From Urechis unicinctus (taxonomy: Eukaryota; Annelida; Polychaeta; Xenopneusta; Urechidae), in assembly GCA_034190875.2 (NCBI GenBank), contig CM067358.1, positions 42,641,180 to 42,705,179 on the forward strand: DNA of 64,000 nucleotides, in the 5' to 3' direction. A program made the translations under genes and the position numbers. This document shows, piece by piece, positions 1 to 12,900 of this stretch (its first letter is position 1; each line of letters begins with the position of its first letter). The notes under the pieces are model-generated. The model ran no database searches and had not been told where the DNA came from. It was given only the letters and a program-made list of their open reading frames with translations.

Positions 1-150
1 GTCATATATGGTACGCCCTTTCAGTGGAGACATGAATGGAACTCTTGTTTTCACCGTCAATGTTTAGCTGATATTTGGTTTCGAAACCACTTCAAATGAA
101 TCGGAAGCCATATGCAGTACTATACTAAGTGAAATGAACAATGGGGCATC

Positions 151-310
151 TGTATTTCAACTAGGGTGACATCAGACAGTGTATTTCAGCTAGGGTGACA
201 TCAGATCGTGTATTTCAGCTAGGGTGACATCAGACCGTGTATTTCAGCTAGGTTGATTTCAAACAGTGTTTTTTAATCTGGGTGAAATCTGACGGTGTAT
301 TTCAGATGAA
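151..310. repeat. 29-bp tandem repeat, about six units
   Basis: Units recur every 29 bases from position 151, with the core GTATTTCAGCTAGGGTGACA. The first four units are well conserved and the last two have decayed. No coding signal was seen in it. Confidence 0.8.
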
Positions 311-1548
311 TAACTAAATGACAACGCCACGTTACATCAATGCATCTCCACACGTCAAATTGAAATTACCGCTAACCCGTTATAACCCGTTTTAACAACA
401 ATGTTAAATATTTCCCTTTATAAGTATAATTCATGAATAATGCTAGGACACGACTCCTCTCAAGCACAAGTCGTTTTACAAGCGTCGCCTAGATAACCAC
501 AACCACTTGCATCAGCGGATCACGAAACGTCTCAAATCACTCACACTTTCACCCTAGCTTTGTCACTGCCCCTCGAGTGCTGTCCCACCTACATTCCCTC
601 CAGATATCCACGACACACCCGTTACTTGTTGACTCTGTATGTGTATATTGACGAGGCAAGTCTATAGATGTTATCGGTCTACGTGGCGACACACCTACGC
701 TTACGATAAGCCGCAAAGGGAATCATCTTAGAGTGTGTGCAAAGCTATAACACTGTCTGGTAAACAAGGCAGGATCCGCATTCAAACCATATTCATCTCT
801 ACAATCGCAACAACATCCGCTCAGAACGTCAATGTTTTCGCCATTATCACAAGTGGAATGGAAACCATGAAAAACTACCCAAACGAAACTGGCTGAGTGA
901 ATTTGCTAACACCAACCTGACATCCCACATGTTGCTCGCTGGATCCTGAAAGCTGACATTGCTAAGTAACAGCATACCCACAAACTGTGTGAGTCACACG
1001 AAGCTAGAGGTTGATAACCAGTTATCTGATTGTAGCGTAGGATTCAGCTAAGGATACAAACACACCGTCTCATGACAATCCATATCCTCACGGACGTTGC
1101 TTTTCCTCAGCTCAACTGGGCAAGTGATCGGAATCAGATACTGTACCATCGCCAGAAACCATCATTGAGTTGTTGTTGTTTACTTATGACGTTGATACTC
1201 TGACGCGTGTTGGTTATGTTATGTGAAACCATCCTACATCCGCTTTGTACCCTAAGCTGTACATAGGTCGTCGGATGCTTGCGAGAGTGGATTAAAACTT
1301 CAGTATCCAAAAACATAGCCAGTTCGTGTCGTGGAGGATGGAATCTAAAGCGTCCACAGTTGATTTAATGTCGCAGAATACCACCGGTAAACATTTATTT
1401 CTTTCTGACCTCTTTTTCCCAAGACGCATATTAATTAAGAATTTACTTAACATAACTCCTATGTTACTTGCAAAATGCCTTGGATAGACTTGAGTTCCCG
1501 ATAATTTAGCCCTGTTGTAACAGAATGATTTTTACATTCTCATGACAG
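311..1548. other. Gene-free stretch, nothing recognised
   Basis: No reading frame longer than about 60 codons and no recognisable domain was found on either strand. If the exon-like ORFs at 1549 and 2866 are real, this stretch would be intron of a gene that begins to the left of the window. Confidence 0.4.
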
Positions 1549-1808
1549 AGACCCCGGTTGAAGCTGATGCACATGGAATGAGAACGGGCGACCTATTTGC
1601 AGTCTTGTGTGGGGTCTTCATCGTCATATGTTTCCTCATTACACTCACCCTGAGTGCTCTGCAGCAGCTGTGCGAGGAAAATACAATTATTAAGCGGCTA
1701 CCTAGAACAGCCTCCCAGAAGTGGCATGATGCCTCAGTAAGGGGAAGGAGAGATGCGGAAAAGGCTGAACCCGCGGACAGGAAGGAGCAGGAGTCTGTGT
1801 GTAGTTGA
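1549..1808 (+). CDS. Candidate terminal exon encoding one membrane segment and a basic cytoplasmic tail
   Basis: An AG acceptor (CATGACAG) directly precedes an open frame of about 86 codons ending in TAG. The product has one strongly hydrophobic segment (LFAVLCGVFIVICFLITLTL), then a charged tail rich in Arg, Lys and Glu (RRDAEKAEPADRKEQ). The ATG at 1542 overlaps the acceptor and has no signal peptide in front, so an internal last exon is a better reading than a free-standing gene. The frame enters in phase 1, common for exons that follow extracellular modules. The candidate exon at 2866 has the same phase and layout. The family is not recognised, and it could also be a chance ORF. Confidence 0.35.
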
Positions 1809-2676
1809 GGAACAGGGTATTGTTAAGTCTACGGAAGGGTGTAATTATGGGTCGTGTATACCTGGAACCAGTGTTACGACCAATTATGATCATACTGAGA
1901 TCACCAGTCAGTCTTTCTGCTGTAATGATGCAGGACCCACATCATCGTCCCATCATACACATATACTGACGATTATAATTTTATTGTACCTTATTCATCA
2001 CCATCGCAGCTAATATCTCTTCAGCATTGGATACCAGTTCCGTATCAATGACTGGATGCTACCTGCTCTGTGTTGTTATTCAATGCTATGATTTAAGTTG
2101 ACCTTGAAATAACACTGACGAATTGGTTATGGTTCTGGGGTTAATATGTGTTTGAGCGTCATGCCTTATTCACTCAGCATACCATTGAACACATCCCTCT
2201 GTCCTGGCAGACTTTCTTTAATCAAGGACACACTTACAGAGGTAATTCGTCGGTAGTCTATACACACGCGAACCTGTCATGTCGGCGATGCATTGATGCC
2301 GGCCTCGGTTTTAGTCTATTTCGTGGTCGTGTCCTGATGGGGATACGTGACTTAACCAGATTTGGATCTTTTATAAGAAGATCTCAGCAACGCGGGAACG
2401 TCAGAAAAGTTGACGTCTGTGGAAAGAATACCATTCCAACTGGAGACTGTAAAATTCACGGATTATACCCCCTACTTTTCCCCCAAGATATGTTGTGAGG
2501 TCAGCTGTGGATCTTTGGGATTTCGATTAAGTACATTGGCCAGGCTCTTGGGTTTCGCCCATCACTCAGACAGATTCAAGGCACTGTGAACCCAGTCGCG
2601 TCATGTCGGAGATATGGCACCTGCCGATGGTAAAGAACCACACGGCGCTCTCTCCAGGTAAACTCACTTTACCTCC

Positions 2677-2728
2677 TAGCCGTGCTCGACGTCTTGGTAT
2701 ATATTTATATTACCGTCGTGTACGGCTA
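2677..2728. mobile_element. 52-bp remnant of palindrome-ended TIR transposon (9-bp TSD family)
   Basis: The sequence begins TAGCCGTGCTCGACG and ends CGTCGTGTACGGCTA, the same inverted ends as the full copies at 16066-17005 and 24488-25424. It is flanked by TTTACCTCC (2668-2676) and TTAACCTCC (2729-2737), a 9-bp target duplication with one mismatch. The whole interior is gone and only the two ends remain. Confidence 0.75.
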
Positions 2729-2865
2729 TTAACCTCCCTGTGCAACACTTGGATATCTTAACTTACACACCTAGTAGTGGCGAACCTACTATACGATCAC
2801 ATATCTGTTCTCAGAATAGTTGACAAGAAGTACCCTCTCAATCATACGTGACATGTTGATTTCAG

Positions 2866-3104
2866 GTAGTTCTCAGGAGGAAGTGGGCTCCAGTTCGCTG
2901 GCTCCCGGGGCTATTATGGCCATCGTATGTTGTTCATTCATCGCTGCCGTGTTTTCCTTGGTGTTCATGACCTCTTGTATAAAATTCTGCAACCACAGCA
3001 GGATCAAGGACGTAAATGGAAATCCTCGAAACAGTTTACCACCGCCCATGGGGACACCGGGTGGTAGTCAGCATTCATGGACATTACCTCACTCGGTTGT
3101 ATAG
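2866..3104 (+). CDS. Second candidate terminal exon with one membrane segment
   Basis: An acceptor (TTGATTTCAG) ends at 2865. The following 79-codon frame runs to a TAG at 3102-3104. It encodes a Ser/Glu-rich stretch, a membrane segment (IMAIVCCSFIAAVFSLVFM), a Cys-containing juxtamembrane stretch and a Pro/Ser-rich tail (NSLPPPMGTPGGSQHSW). It enters in phase 1, like the exon-like ORF at 1549-1808. The two may be alternative last exons giving different cytoplasmic tails to one receptor-like protein, or tandem duplicates. No homologue was recognised and the upstream exons lie outside the window. Confidence 0.35.
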
Positions 3105-4542
3105 GATAGCTGTGACGTCTTCGTGTGATGTTGTGTTTTGTGATATTGATGGATTTCACTTAATCGATAAAAGTATATTTTTACAAATGGAATTCCGATG
3201 ACAACCTCACTTGGGGGACCACCCCAGCACTTACGGCCTCTTTTACCAAGTCAAGTATATAATATCCCTACTTTACATGCTAGTTCGACCTCAATTGGCC
3301 AATCACATCACTGTTAAATGTGGTCGCTTCAGTATATTGTGGTTTAAACGCATGTCATTAAATTCAAGAGTTCCTATAGGCTGACAGGACTGGGAGGGAG
3401 GTACTTCGGTGAGGGGGTTGGGGGGTGGGGCGGGTTTGTACAGGCATGGTTTAAGTGGCTTGTTGAAATTGCAGAAAGGTAGGAGAATACAGTACACACC
3501 TACACGAGTGTGTTTCATGGTGCATGAGTATAGCAGGAGGGATGGTTAGGTGAGACTGTTGAGAATAGGGAGAAATTACCGTTTACCACAAATCCCTATC
3601 CTTTTACACTGGGTGATTTACAACTGGTACGTAATGATGAACAGTTAGCTAACCAGGTGTTCTACGAGCACGGAATGGTGTGTATTCAGCTTTGGCCGTA
3701 GCTGATACTCAAGCAGCCAATTATGTCCTTGATAATTACTTATGACAAACCACGGATGTCAACTCAAAAGTCAGCATTAAACTCGTTGACAAATCAGCCA
3801 TGATATACATATGAAGTAGGAATCACAACAACTACAACAACTTGTGTTCTAACACATCCATGACAATCTTTGTTTATTTACAATGTAAAAATAATTTACA
3901 AATCAAATATACAGCATTTTAACAGGAATCATTGGAGTTGTACATGCATAACAAAAAAAGCTTAGCCACACATTCAGAAACGTTATGAAATATGATCCAA
4001 TCCGTACACTTCAAACGTGTAGTCATAATGTATCTTACCAAAACTTGGGTATGATCAGTATTAAACATATGCAGTAAAAGCTGTGTTCAACTGTGCTCTT
4101 TCTAACACCAAGTTGATGTGATTTACATCACACCCCACCCTGCTCTTAATAGACCATTCCAGAGGTTTAAAGACACAAACTATTTCAATGAACAGCAGCT
4201 GTGGGAGAGATACGAGGGTGAAGAGGAATGCTATGAGAGACTGTCCATCATGAGACCGTATCAGTTAGCATGACTAGAAGACCAAGAGATGACATCAGCA
4301 CTAACAACAGATAGGGTCTAACAGTGGATACAAGTGTCAGACTGCCAAAAGGACAAGGTTATGCTTAAATATATTATACACTGACACTGCATACATATTA
4401 CTAGAACTAACTGAGGTCATGGGTAATTTTAGATTGTGACAGTTCAGTGATTGAAATTCTATTTTTTTAAAGTGGATTATCAATAAATATAAAATATGCA
4501 GAATGATGATAAAATGACAGATGTCACTGTAGAAGGCCACGT
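3105..4542. other. Gene-free stretch
   Basis: Ordinary AT-rich sequence. Only short ORFs without domain character were seen on either strand. It ends at the (TA)n tract. Confidence 0.4.

Positions 4543-4630
<88 letters not shown>
4543..4630. repeat. (TA)n microsatellite
   Basis: An uninterrupted TA dinucleotide tract, followed by a few TTTA units. Confidence 0.98.
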
Positions 4631-4633
<3 letters not shown>

Positions 4634-5165
4634 TTATTTATTTTCTCTGGGGCTCCAATTGTGATTAAATAGTTAATTGAGGTCAAGGTCATTGCACACA
4701 CATGATGTCAAGCTTGATGTTAGTAGGCTGGTCCATTGTATTGTTGCTATGGTTTCAGTAGGCTGTTCCATTGTTGACATTCTGTATCATGTCAAGGGGT
4801 CTGCAGCACAGGTAAGATATTAATTAGCACAACACTTTCCACATAGAAACACTAGCGTCATGTAGAATAGATATGAAACAACCGCAAATATTTCACGTGA
4901 ATAAGAAAAGCATTCCCAAATAACATAAGCAATCTAATTTCTTAGGAGTTGAACTTGCCGAGCAACAACAAACACTAACAGATGAGAAGAAATGTAACAT
5001 GACAGGTAACAGATGACGGCAAAGCATAAGACATGAAGCTGACTAAGGAGAGTGACTAAACATCTTACTTCTGTTAAAGCTTTACACTAACAGCAAACCA
5101 TGGTGATGCTTCAATAAACAATAGACAGACCAATATCTGTCTGAATTATAAACTATAAACTATAG

Positions 5166-5319
5166 TTATTCCAATTTAATGTCAGGTTGGTAACTTTGAA
5201 CAAGCTTAATTGTAAGTGGTTTGGTTACAGAGTCGTCGAGGCTCTTGATGGACTCCAACTCATACTCAGAGTAAAAGTCTGAGTCAGACTCCAAAGACGG
5301 GTAGAGGTCAAGGTCATAT
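5166..5319 (-). CDS. Alternative last exon of TMEM30A/CDC50 gene (long C-terminal tail)
   Basis: On the minus strand a pyrimidine-rich tract (CTCTGTCTCTGTCTC) leads to a CAG acceptor. The exon that follows is open for 51 codons to TAA at 5166-5168. It continues the TMEM30 frame exactly: exon 7 can leave at a consensus GTAAGT donor (exon end 6949, phase 2), and this exon supplies the one missing base. The extra tail is acidic and Ser/Tyr-rich (YPSLESDSDFYSEYELESI), then more basic. It would follow the second membrane helix and so face the cytosol. The predicted long isoform is 416 aa against 366 aa for the short form. Transcript data are needed to confirm use. Confidence 0.6.
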
Positions 5320-6944
5320 CTGTCATCACCACAAGAGCATAGAACGAATGAGAGACAGAGACAGAGACAGAGGGGGAGGGCGCATGGGAGCTATAAGCAC
5401 AGACACATCATGGCTTGTCTATAAACTATAAAAGTGTGAGGTATGAATCCTGCAAGAGAGATCAGTCGACAGTTGCAGCAATCAGGAGTAGCAATTGACA
5501 CACCAAAGACCAAGCCATCAGAGAGCTGAGTGATTCTATCTTTATCAAACTACAAGACTTGAAAGAACGTAGGAAGAATGGTTGTAGGCATATTGTGGTT
5601 ATTGATTCCACTTATTCAATGTGAATTACTGTCTGCATAATGGCAATAACAACACATAACTTGTGTTAATCAGTGGATATTGTCAAATTGCCTTGTTGTA
5701 TTTGTTCACTCATTTTTCTCTACTCTACCCCTGGAAGCTCATCAGGGGAAGTAACATTCATCCACAGAGACGAAGATTATACTGAGTGGCATGGAAGTGT
5801 GGCTAGAGAAAGTGGACATGGTATGTACAGATGAAAGGCTGTAGATGGACACATATCCTCATCGTTTGCAAATCAATTCAAAATATCCAGCGTTTACAAA
5901 AAAACACGTTCTCAGGTAATAGACTTATCGCTTAACCAATGGTAGCCAAGTTTCAACGGAACAAAATCAGAAAACAATGAGGAATTTGTCTAAAGCACAC
6001 ACGGGCAGAGCATGAGTTGGTGAGAGTGAATACTGAGACTTAAGTACATGCTAAAACTGCTGGACAGGCTCGCCATTAGGGCTCGACCCACTGCCTTCCT
6101 CGTATGCTGTGTGTTTGTTTAACAGGTTGGATGTGATCAACTTGGAGGGCCTGCAAAGAAGTCATAACACCCAGGTGCTGTGTTAGCATCACGTTGAGAG
6201 ACTTGACGCTTTAAGTCCAGTCACATCAAAGATACCATGGAGCATGTCATCACATCCATACTCAACAAACCAAATGGCAACAATAGCCCACAATAACTTT
6301 GAAAACAACCAATATAGAAGTAATTTACAGTGAAAGAAAAATATACTGAAATTAGGAATATGAAATCAAACTTATAAATTGCCATCAGTAGGTTTAAACA
6401 CTACCAAAATAGGGGTTTGAATATTATAACTGGAAAAAAGTTCTTTAAAAACATCAACAACAATATCCAGTGAATTCAATAATGACTAAACACGCAAAGC
6501 AAGAGGGGAAATGATACAGACATACAGCGCCACCAAGTGAATGTCAATGCAGTTCACATGTAGTGTTACATGACGAACTGGTGAGTAAATCACATGACCT
6601 CCCTACATGGGGCTAATCACATCACATTCACAGTCAACAACCTCTACATAACATATATAATATATATACATGAAAATGGCCTAAGTTGCAGATATTGAAT
6701 TAAATGGAACAATAAGCAGGAAACCTGTGACTTAAATACAGCTCTCATCTCAGACTCCCGAGCCCTTGGAAATACGAGTGGTTTATCACCTATGATCACC
6801 ATGAATTAGTCTGCGTCCCAGACTCCAGGGGTTCCGCTACGCTTCTCGCCCTAGTTGGCGAGACTACTGAATATCAGTAACATGTAAACAGCGCCCGCAG
6901 ACATCAGGCTAGGGGACCTTGACTAACCATGAATGCTCAGCTAC

Positions 6945-9900
6945 TTACTTTTTGCCGACTTTCAGGTGTATAATGAGGAAGATGAATCCGAGCACGATGC
7001 AGATGGAGCCCACAACCAGGTAGGCGATGCCCAGGAATGGGTTCTTACCCCCCAGCCATGAGGTCGTAGTCAAGGTCATGGTCTTCTCTCCGCCAAACGC
7101 AGTCACCGGGAATGCTACACAAGGACCATATTAAAAAGCTTAGTATTGAAGGAATCTGGGCACTACAGATCATCTATAAAAATGTGCATCACAGACACAC
7201 TAGATTATTACCCATTAAAATTATGGCAATGTGAAATACAACATGGCCAGATGACAACTCATACTCACCAGCCATTCAGCCATAAATAATTAACATGGCT
7301 TACCATATTGCACTTTGAGCGTGTAGTTGCCTTTAGGCAGCGACTCAGCAAACACTGTACCATCGATGTGCTCTACACGTCGGTAGAGCTTGCGAAAGTT
7401 GGGCAGAGCAGCGGTCCTCATCCACACGATGAGGTCTTCGTTCTCATAACCATTGTTGCCACTTTGACTGTTATTGTTTTAGCTCATACACATAGCTTAA
7501 ACACTGCCACCATCGATGGTGGGTAGTCCCCTCGAACGCTGTCAATCAAACATTGAAGAGACATTTAGAAGCCGTTCAACAACTGAACATCATCTTGTGT
7601 GGCCGTTCAACAACTGAACAACATATCGTGTGGCCACTCAACAACTGAACATCATCTTGTGTGGCCGTTCAACAACTGAACAACATCGTGTGGCCACCCA
7701 ACAACTGAACATCATCTTGTGTGGCCGTTCAACAACTGAACATATCTTGTGTGGCCGTTCAACAACTGAACAACATATCGTGTGGCCACTCAACAACTGA
7801 ACATCATCTTGTGTGGCCGTTCAACAACTGAACATCATCTTGTGTGGCCACTTCAACAACTGAACATCATCTTGTGTGGCCATTCAACAACTGAACATCA
7901 TCTTGTGTGGCCGTTCAACAACTGAACAACATATCGTGTGGCCGTTCAACAACTGAACATCATCTTTTGTGGCCATTCAACAACTAAACATCATCTTGTG
8001 AGGCCGTTCAACAACTAAACATCATCTTGTGTGGCCGTTCAACAACTGAACATCATACTTGTGTGGCCGTTCAACAACTAAACATCATCTTGTGTGGCCG
8101 TTCAACAACTAAACATCATCTTGTGTGGCCGTTCAACAACTGAACAACATATCGTGTGGCCGTTCAACAACTGAGCATCAACTTGTGTGGCCGTTCAACA
8201 ACTAAACATCATCTTGTGTGGCCGTTCAACAACTAAACATCATCTTGTGTGGCCTTTCAACAATTGAACATCATCTCATGTGGTGATTAGAAGTTCTTAC
8301 CTTTGGCTGGGTCATCACTGAACCCGTTCGGGTTTTTGAATTTGACACTTTTGTCTGTATCCCAGGCAAGTCCAGTCTTAAGTACAGGAACAGCCAGAGG
8401 TGCGTTCGACCCCAAATACGTCACCGCGAGAGAATCTGGGCGAGGGAAAACATTCAAGTAGGGATCAATGATACTATATATAACAGAGAATGTTAACACC
8501 TCCGGCTAAAATTGTCAGTGGTTTGAATGGAGGAGGAAATGGTGTAGAGAAAACCACAATGAATGGAAGATGACTATCAGGTCAGCATTAGGTCAACTCT
8601 ACTTCAACATGTCTTAGGTGTTGCATCTATGTTCAGCGCCAGATGGAGAAAGTACGAACAGGGTCCAATATTTGAATTTCAGAACAGGAACAAGTGAACC
8701 TTACCTTTCATCTATGAAAATAACAAATTAAGCATCTCATGTACCTCAAAACAGCACCATTTGAGCCTTTGGATCAATTCACCCACTCACCATTGAATAA
8801 GCTGTTAGCTATGGCCCCACAAGGAGCGTAGCCAACCTTAGTTTCGTTGCCCTCCTGGGATCTGTATGGTTCGCAGTCTCCACTCAGCTTATCAGCAGCA
8901 ATGTTCTTGCCGAGCAGCTGGTTGTCATCACGGGACTTGACGTAGCGTCGGTGATTCTGGTAGAAGTTCGTCAGGCCGTAATACATGTACACTTGTCCCT
9001 AGACACATAAGAGATGACCTCATTACACAGCCATCTTCTTTAATGTAATTAAACTCTGTTGTCGGGTGATAGTAACTGGATTAATGGAGAACTGAAACAT
9101 TAAAAAATGGTACAACTTGATATTCTTAACATATGTTGGGATCCAATTTCATTCAAGTGATCACTATTTTGACATAAATAGTCAAGGATTTATTGTGTCA
9201 CTGGTTGTAGCATCCATTATTAGAGCTAGATTACTGCCATTAAGCCACACCTTCTTTTTAACTGAACAATGAGTCAGGTGTTACGGCATCCACTGGTAGC
9301 ACTGGCCGCACCAGCTCCTCACACTCAACTCTCATGGCAGCAACCACGGTAAAAAATGTCAGGAAAATTGACAAATGAAAACATCTTTCTGTCGTAACAT
9401 GATATTGCTGAGCGAATCCAACGGGATTTATATTACTAGAAGAGGGAAGTGATGAAACCGTGACTATTCAGTGACAGATTCCATGGCAACACAGTCACAA
9501 ATCAACACCCCCCGGTAGTACCGCAGCACATTATCCTCACAAACAAGCATGTTCCCTACCCTACTGTTTAAATAGGTTCCAGGTAAGATGAGAACATATT
9601 GTACCCAGTGACATTACCCTGAAATCTTCATTGAGTTCAAACGAGACGTCGCACTCGCAGATCCTGCCTTCCAGAGTGTTGTTCTTATCAGCAACGAATT
9701 TATCACAAGTGTCGTACTCTAACGCTATCGTGGCGTCATTAGGTACACATGTGGTGTAGTTCACTGTGACCTCTTTCACCTACACACAAAAGGTTATCAA
9801 ACATCGGATGGCTTTGAGGATGGCTATTAAATGCACCTTGACTGTCAATGATGACATCCATAGATAAGTCAATTCAACAAGCACATCAATGAAATCTGTG

Positions 9901-12900
9901 CATATATAATTCAACCAGGAAAATAAGTGAAATATCAAGGTGGAGTTTGGGGTGAATATCAAATTAAACAACACCCGAGTCCAAATATTACACGGCAATA
10001 AAGATGGATGACATACGTTATTGGCGGTGACCAGGAGAGCGATGCCGAGCGGGATGAAGGCAATGCCTATACCAAAGAAGATGGGTAATACGGAGCCTGC
10101 AGTCATGATGGGCTGCCATGCTGGCAACCGCTGCTGCTTGAACTTGGAATCTGATAATGCCACACACAGTAGTATATAACAAAACATGAGCAGATGTAGA
10201 GTATGGCAATGACATGGTGATGGGAGGGGGTGGGGGGTATATCTGGTCAGTGCGTGTAGTGTATTTCATCTGATCACAACACAACCTGAAGGAGTGTCTG
10301 GGAAGAAAATACAGAGGCAACAACAAACAGTCTGGCAAACACTTCAGATACAGGCCCAATGACACCCAGACAGGTTTACACTTCAGATACAGGCCCAATG
10401 ACACCCAGACAGGTTTACACTTCAGATACAGGGACACCCAGAAACACTTCAGATACAGGCCCAATGACACCCAGACAGGTTTACACTTCAGATACAGGCC
10501 CAATGACACCCAGACAGGTTTACACTTCAGATACAGGCCCAATGACACCCAGACAGGTTTACACTTCAGATACAGAATCAACTTCACCCAGACTAGTTTA
10601 CACTACAGATATTGGGTCAACCACACCCAGACTGGTTTACACTACAAATATAGGGCCAACCACACCCAAACAAAATGCAAAACTAGAAAGTTTACCAGCT
10701 TTCTACACTGTGGCAACACTGCAATAATATCAATATGGCTGGATCACAAAGTTGTCCACGCAACGACTCACAGAACCTGATTTATTGTGCAACTCACGGT
10801 AGCTACGCTTTGGCTGCGGATGAAATATTCTCCATTCCCACGACTCATAATGTTCATGTTTATTGTGCAATCCACAGTACTTCATGGTGTCAAGTAGAAC
10901 AGAGCAAACCCCCTTAACACCCAGCTCTCCCAGGCAATCACAGTCACGCCCTCTCCTAACGGTGTGGCAACGTCGTACAAACATCAGTTGTTTTACATAC
11001 AATAAATCTTCCTTTAACTTGTTTCTTCTTAAAACAGCTACTGAACTAGTGCACGGTTAACTTTTGTCACACTCCACACGATAAAGCTAGTTTTTCCGTT
11101 GCCCGTGACTGTGTCGCCTTGGCAGTTCTCGTGTGGAGCGTGAAGGCCACTACATTCTTGTCATTGCCCTCTTGCCAGCCTGTAACAGATGTCAGCTGTT
11201 CTGCTTCTGTGGCTGACCAGTGGCTAGGTACACCACACAGCCTTCACCATGGCCATTCAAATACTTGTACATTTGTATTTGGTGTTTATTGTAACTTGAG
11301 TTAAAGCAGAAACAAACGGTTAAGAAGACAAACTGATAGCATGGCTTGAACCTTTAAATTTGTTTGTCAAGCTGCAAGTAAAGTGCAGGCCTTTAATTCA
11401 TAAACTTCCTGGTTAAATGGTTTGAAGCAGCTTTTGAATGGGACTTTAACATTGGTGATATGTTCAACTGTACTATTGAACACACAGACATTAAAATTTT
11501 CAAACATGCCACAAGCATTCAAGCCTTTCTTAATTACTGAGAGTTATAGTCACAAATGTGTGTTCTTACACAAGGTAGCAGTTACTGTAGTTAAAATCAA
11601 CAGCAATGGATTACTGTTATATCTGCTACCTTCATTTTGTGGTAAGAATTAATGATCATATTTACATTATATGCATATGATGTATTCATTTTATGTGATC
11701 TTAAGTACCTTAATATACATCATCAATAGATTTCAATGATGATTTTACAAGATATTTATAGGTATAATATCATTCATCAATATATACCTGTACCTGGGAC
11801 TCAAAAACCTTTTTAAAATACAATTTAGTCAAAGAAATATAATTTTGTATGCCCTAAAATCACAGGTTATGCATTGAAATTTGGGTGCACATTTGTGCTT
11901 GTTAAAATCTGCCACTTAAAAGCATTCATAATCTGGCACCTTCAACAGCAACTAACTGGCTAAGCAATAAACACGTTTACTGAACAGTTGCCCTATTCAC
12001 ACCTTCTCTGTTAAGTAGCTTGTGACCTCCCCAGGATTACGATAAGCGGTAATATACTCCCTGATCCTATTTTTTCACCCATTATACCATTTGTACGTCC
12101 TTGCTGTGCATTAACAAAGCATCAATGCAACCTGATGGTCACCTGTGCGCCTGTGCTAATTGGTTTCATACCTGATTGTCTAAGAAGTCACGCTGTGGGG
12201 ATGCTGCTGTAGAGCGGCAATCGTCATTGGGCACTGCTCTTATCTGCCCATAATTACACAATGGCCATTCCCCCCCCCCCCCCCCCCACCCATGGGAGTA
12301 TACGACCACTTTCTGCAGGTGCATGGTCTGGTCGGATACCAGGGCTACAGGCTGACATGACAGTGATTCAATGCATGCACGGCAGTCCTGTGTCCCCATA
12401 TAAACAAGTGGTAAAGACAAGACATGTGCCTTTACGTGCAGTTGATTGAGACTGACGCTGCTAGGTGCTATGCGCTCGGTATTCTGAACCATCATTATTA
12501 TGAGCTTCCAGTAGTCGTATGGCTTGTTATCGACATCAATGGTCCGATTCCGTGGCACATTACTGTCACAGTAAACTATTTCATGAACATCTTTGTTAAT
12601 TCTTACTCCACACACATTTCTTATGACCATTAATAATAACATGAATACCCGCTTCGTTTCAGCACTTCAGCAGTCATTGCCAAAAACGAGCATTGAATAC
12701 AAGGAAGAAATCATTTGTCAAACACCTAATTTTTTGCACCACCCCACCCCATTTATTGTTGTTTTCAAAGATTTCAATATGACCCATTTTCTTCAACCAC
12801 CACAGTTATAAGACAGCTGAGAGTATCCATGCATTTGGCCTTTGGGCATTGTAATCTTATTTCAACAGGACTAGAAGCACACCTGTGTAGGTGATATAAG

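Noticed and set aside
7304-7467. Shorter TMEM30A exon 6 using the acceptor AATAACAG
   Set aside because: Its phase does not match the preceding exon, and the conserved FEGTT...YVYEL part would be lost.
7545-8282. CRISPR-like array
   Set aside because: Units are contiguous without unique spacers, there are no cas genes, and the setting is a eukaryotic intron; it is a minisatellite.
10018-10727. Repetitive ORFs on both strands at the 39-bp repeat
   Set aside because: Open frames follow from a repeat period divisible by three; the region is intron 1 of TMEM30A.
12166-12811. ORFs around the poly-C run
   Set aside because: No family resemblance, overlapping on both strands, located in TMEM30A intron 1.
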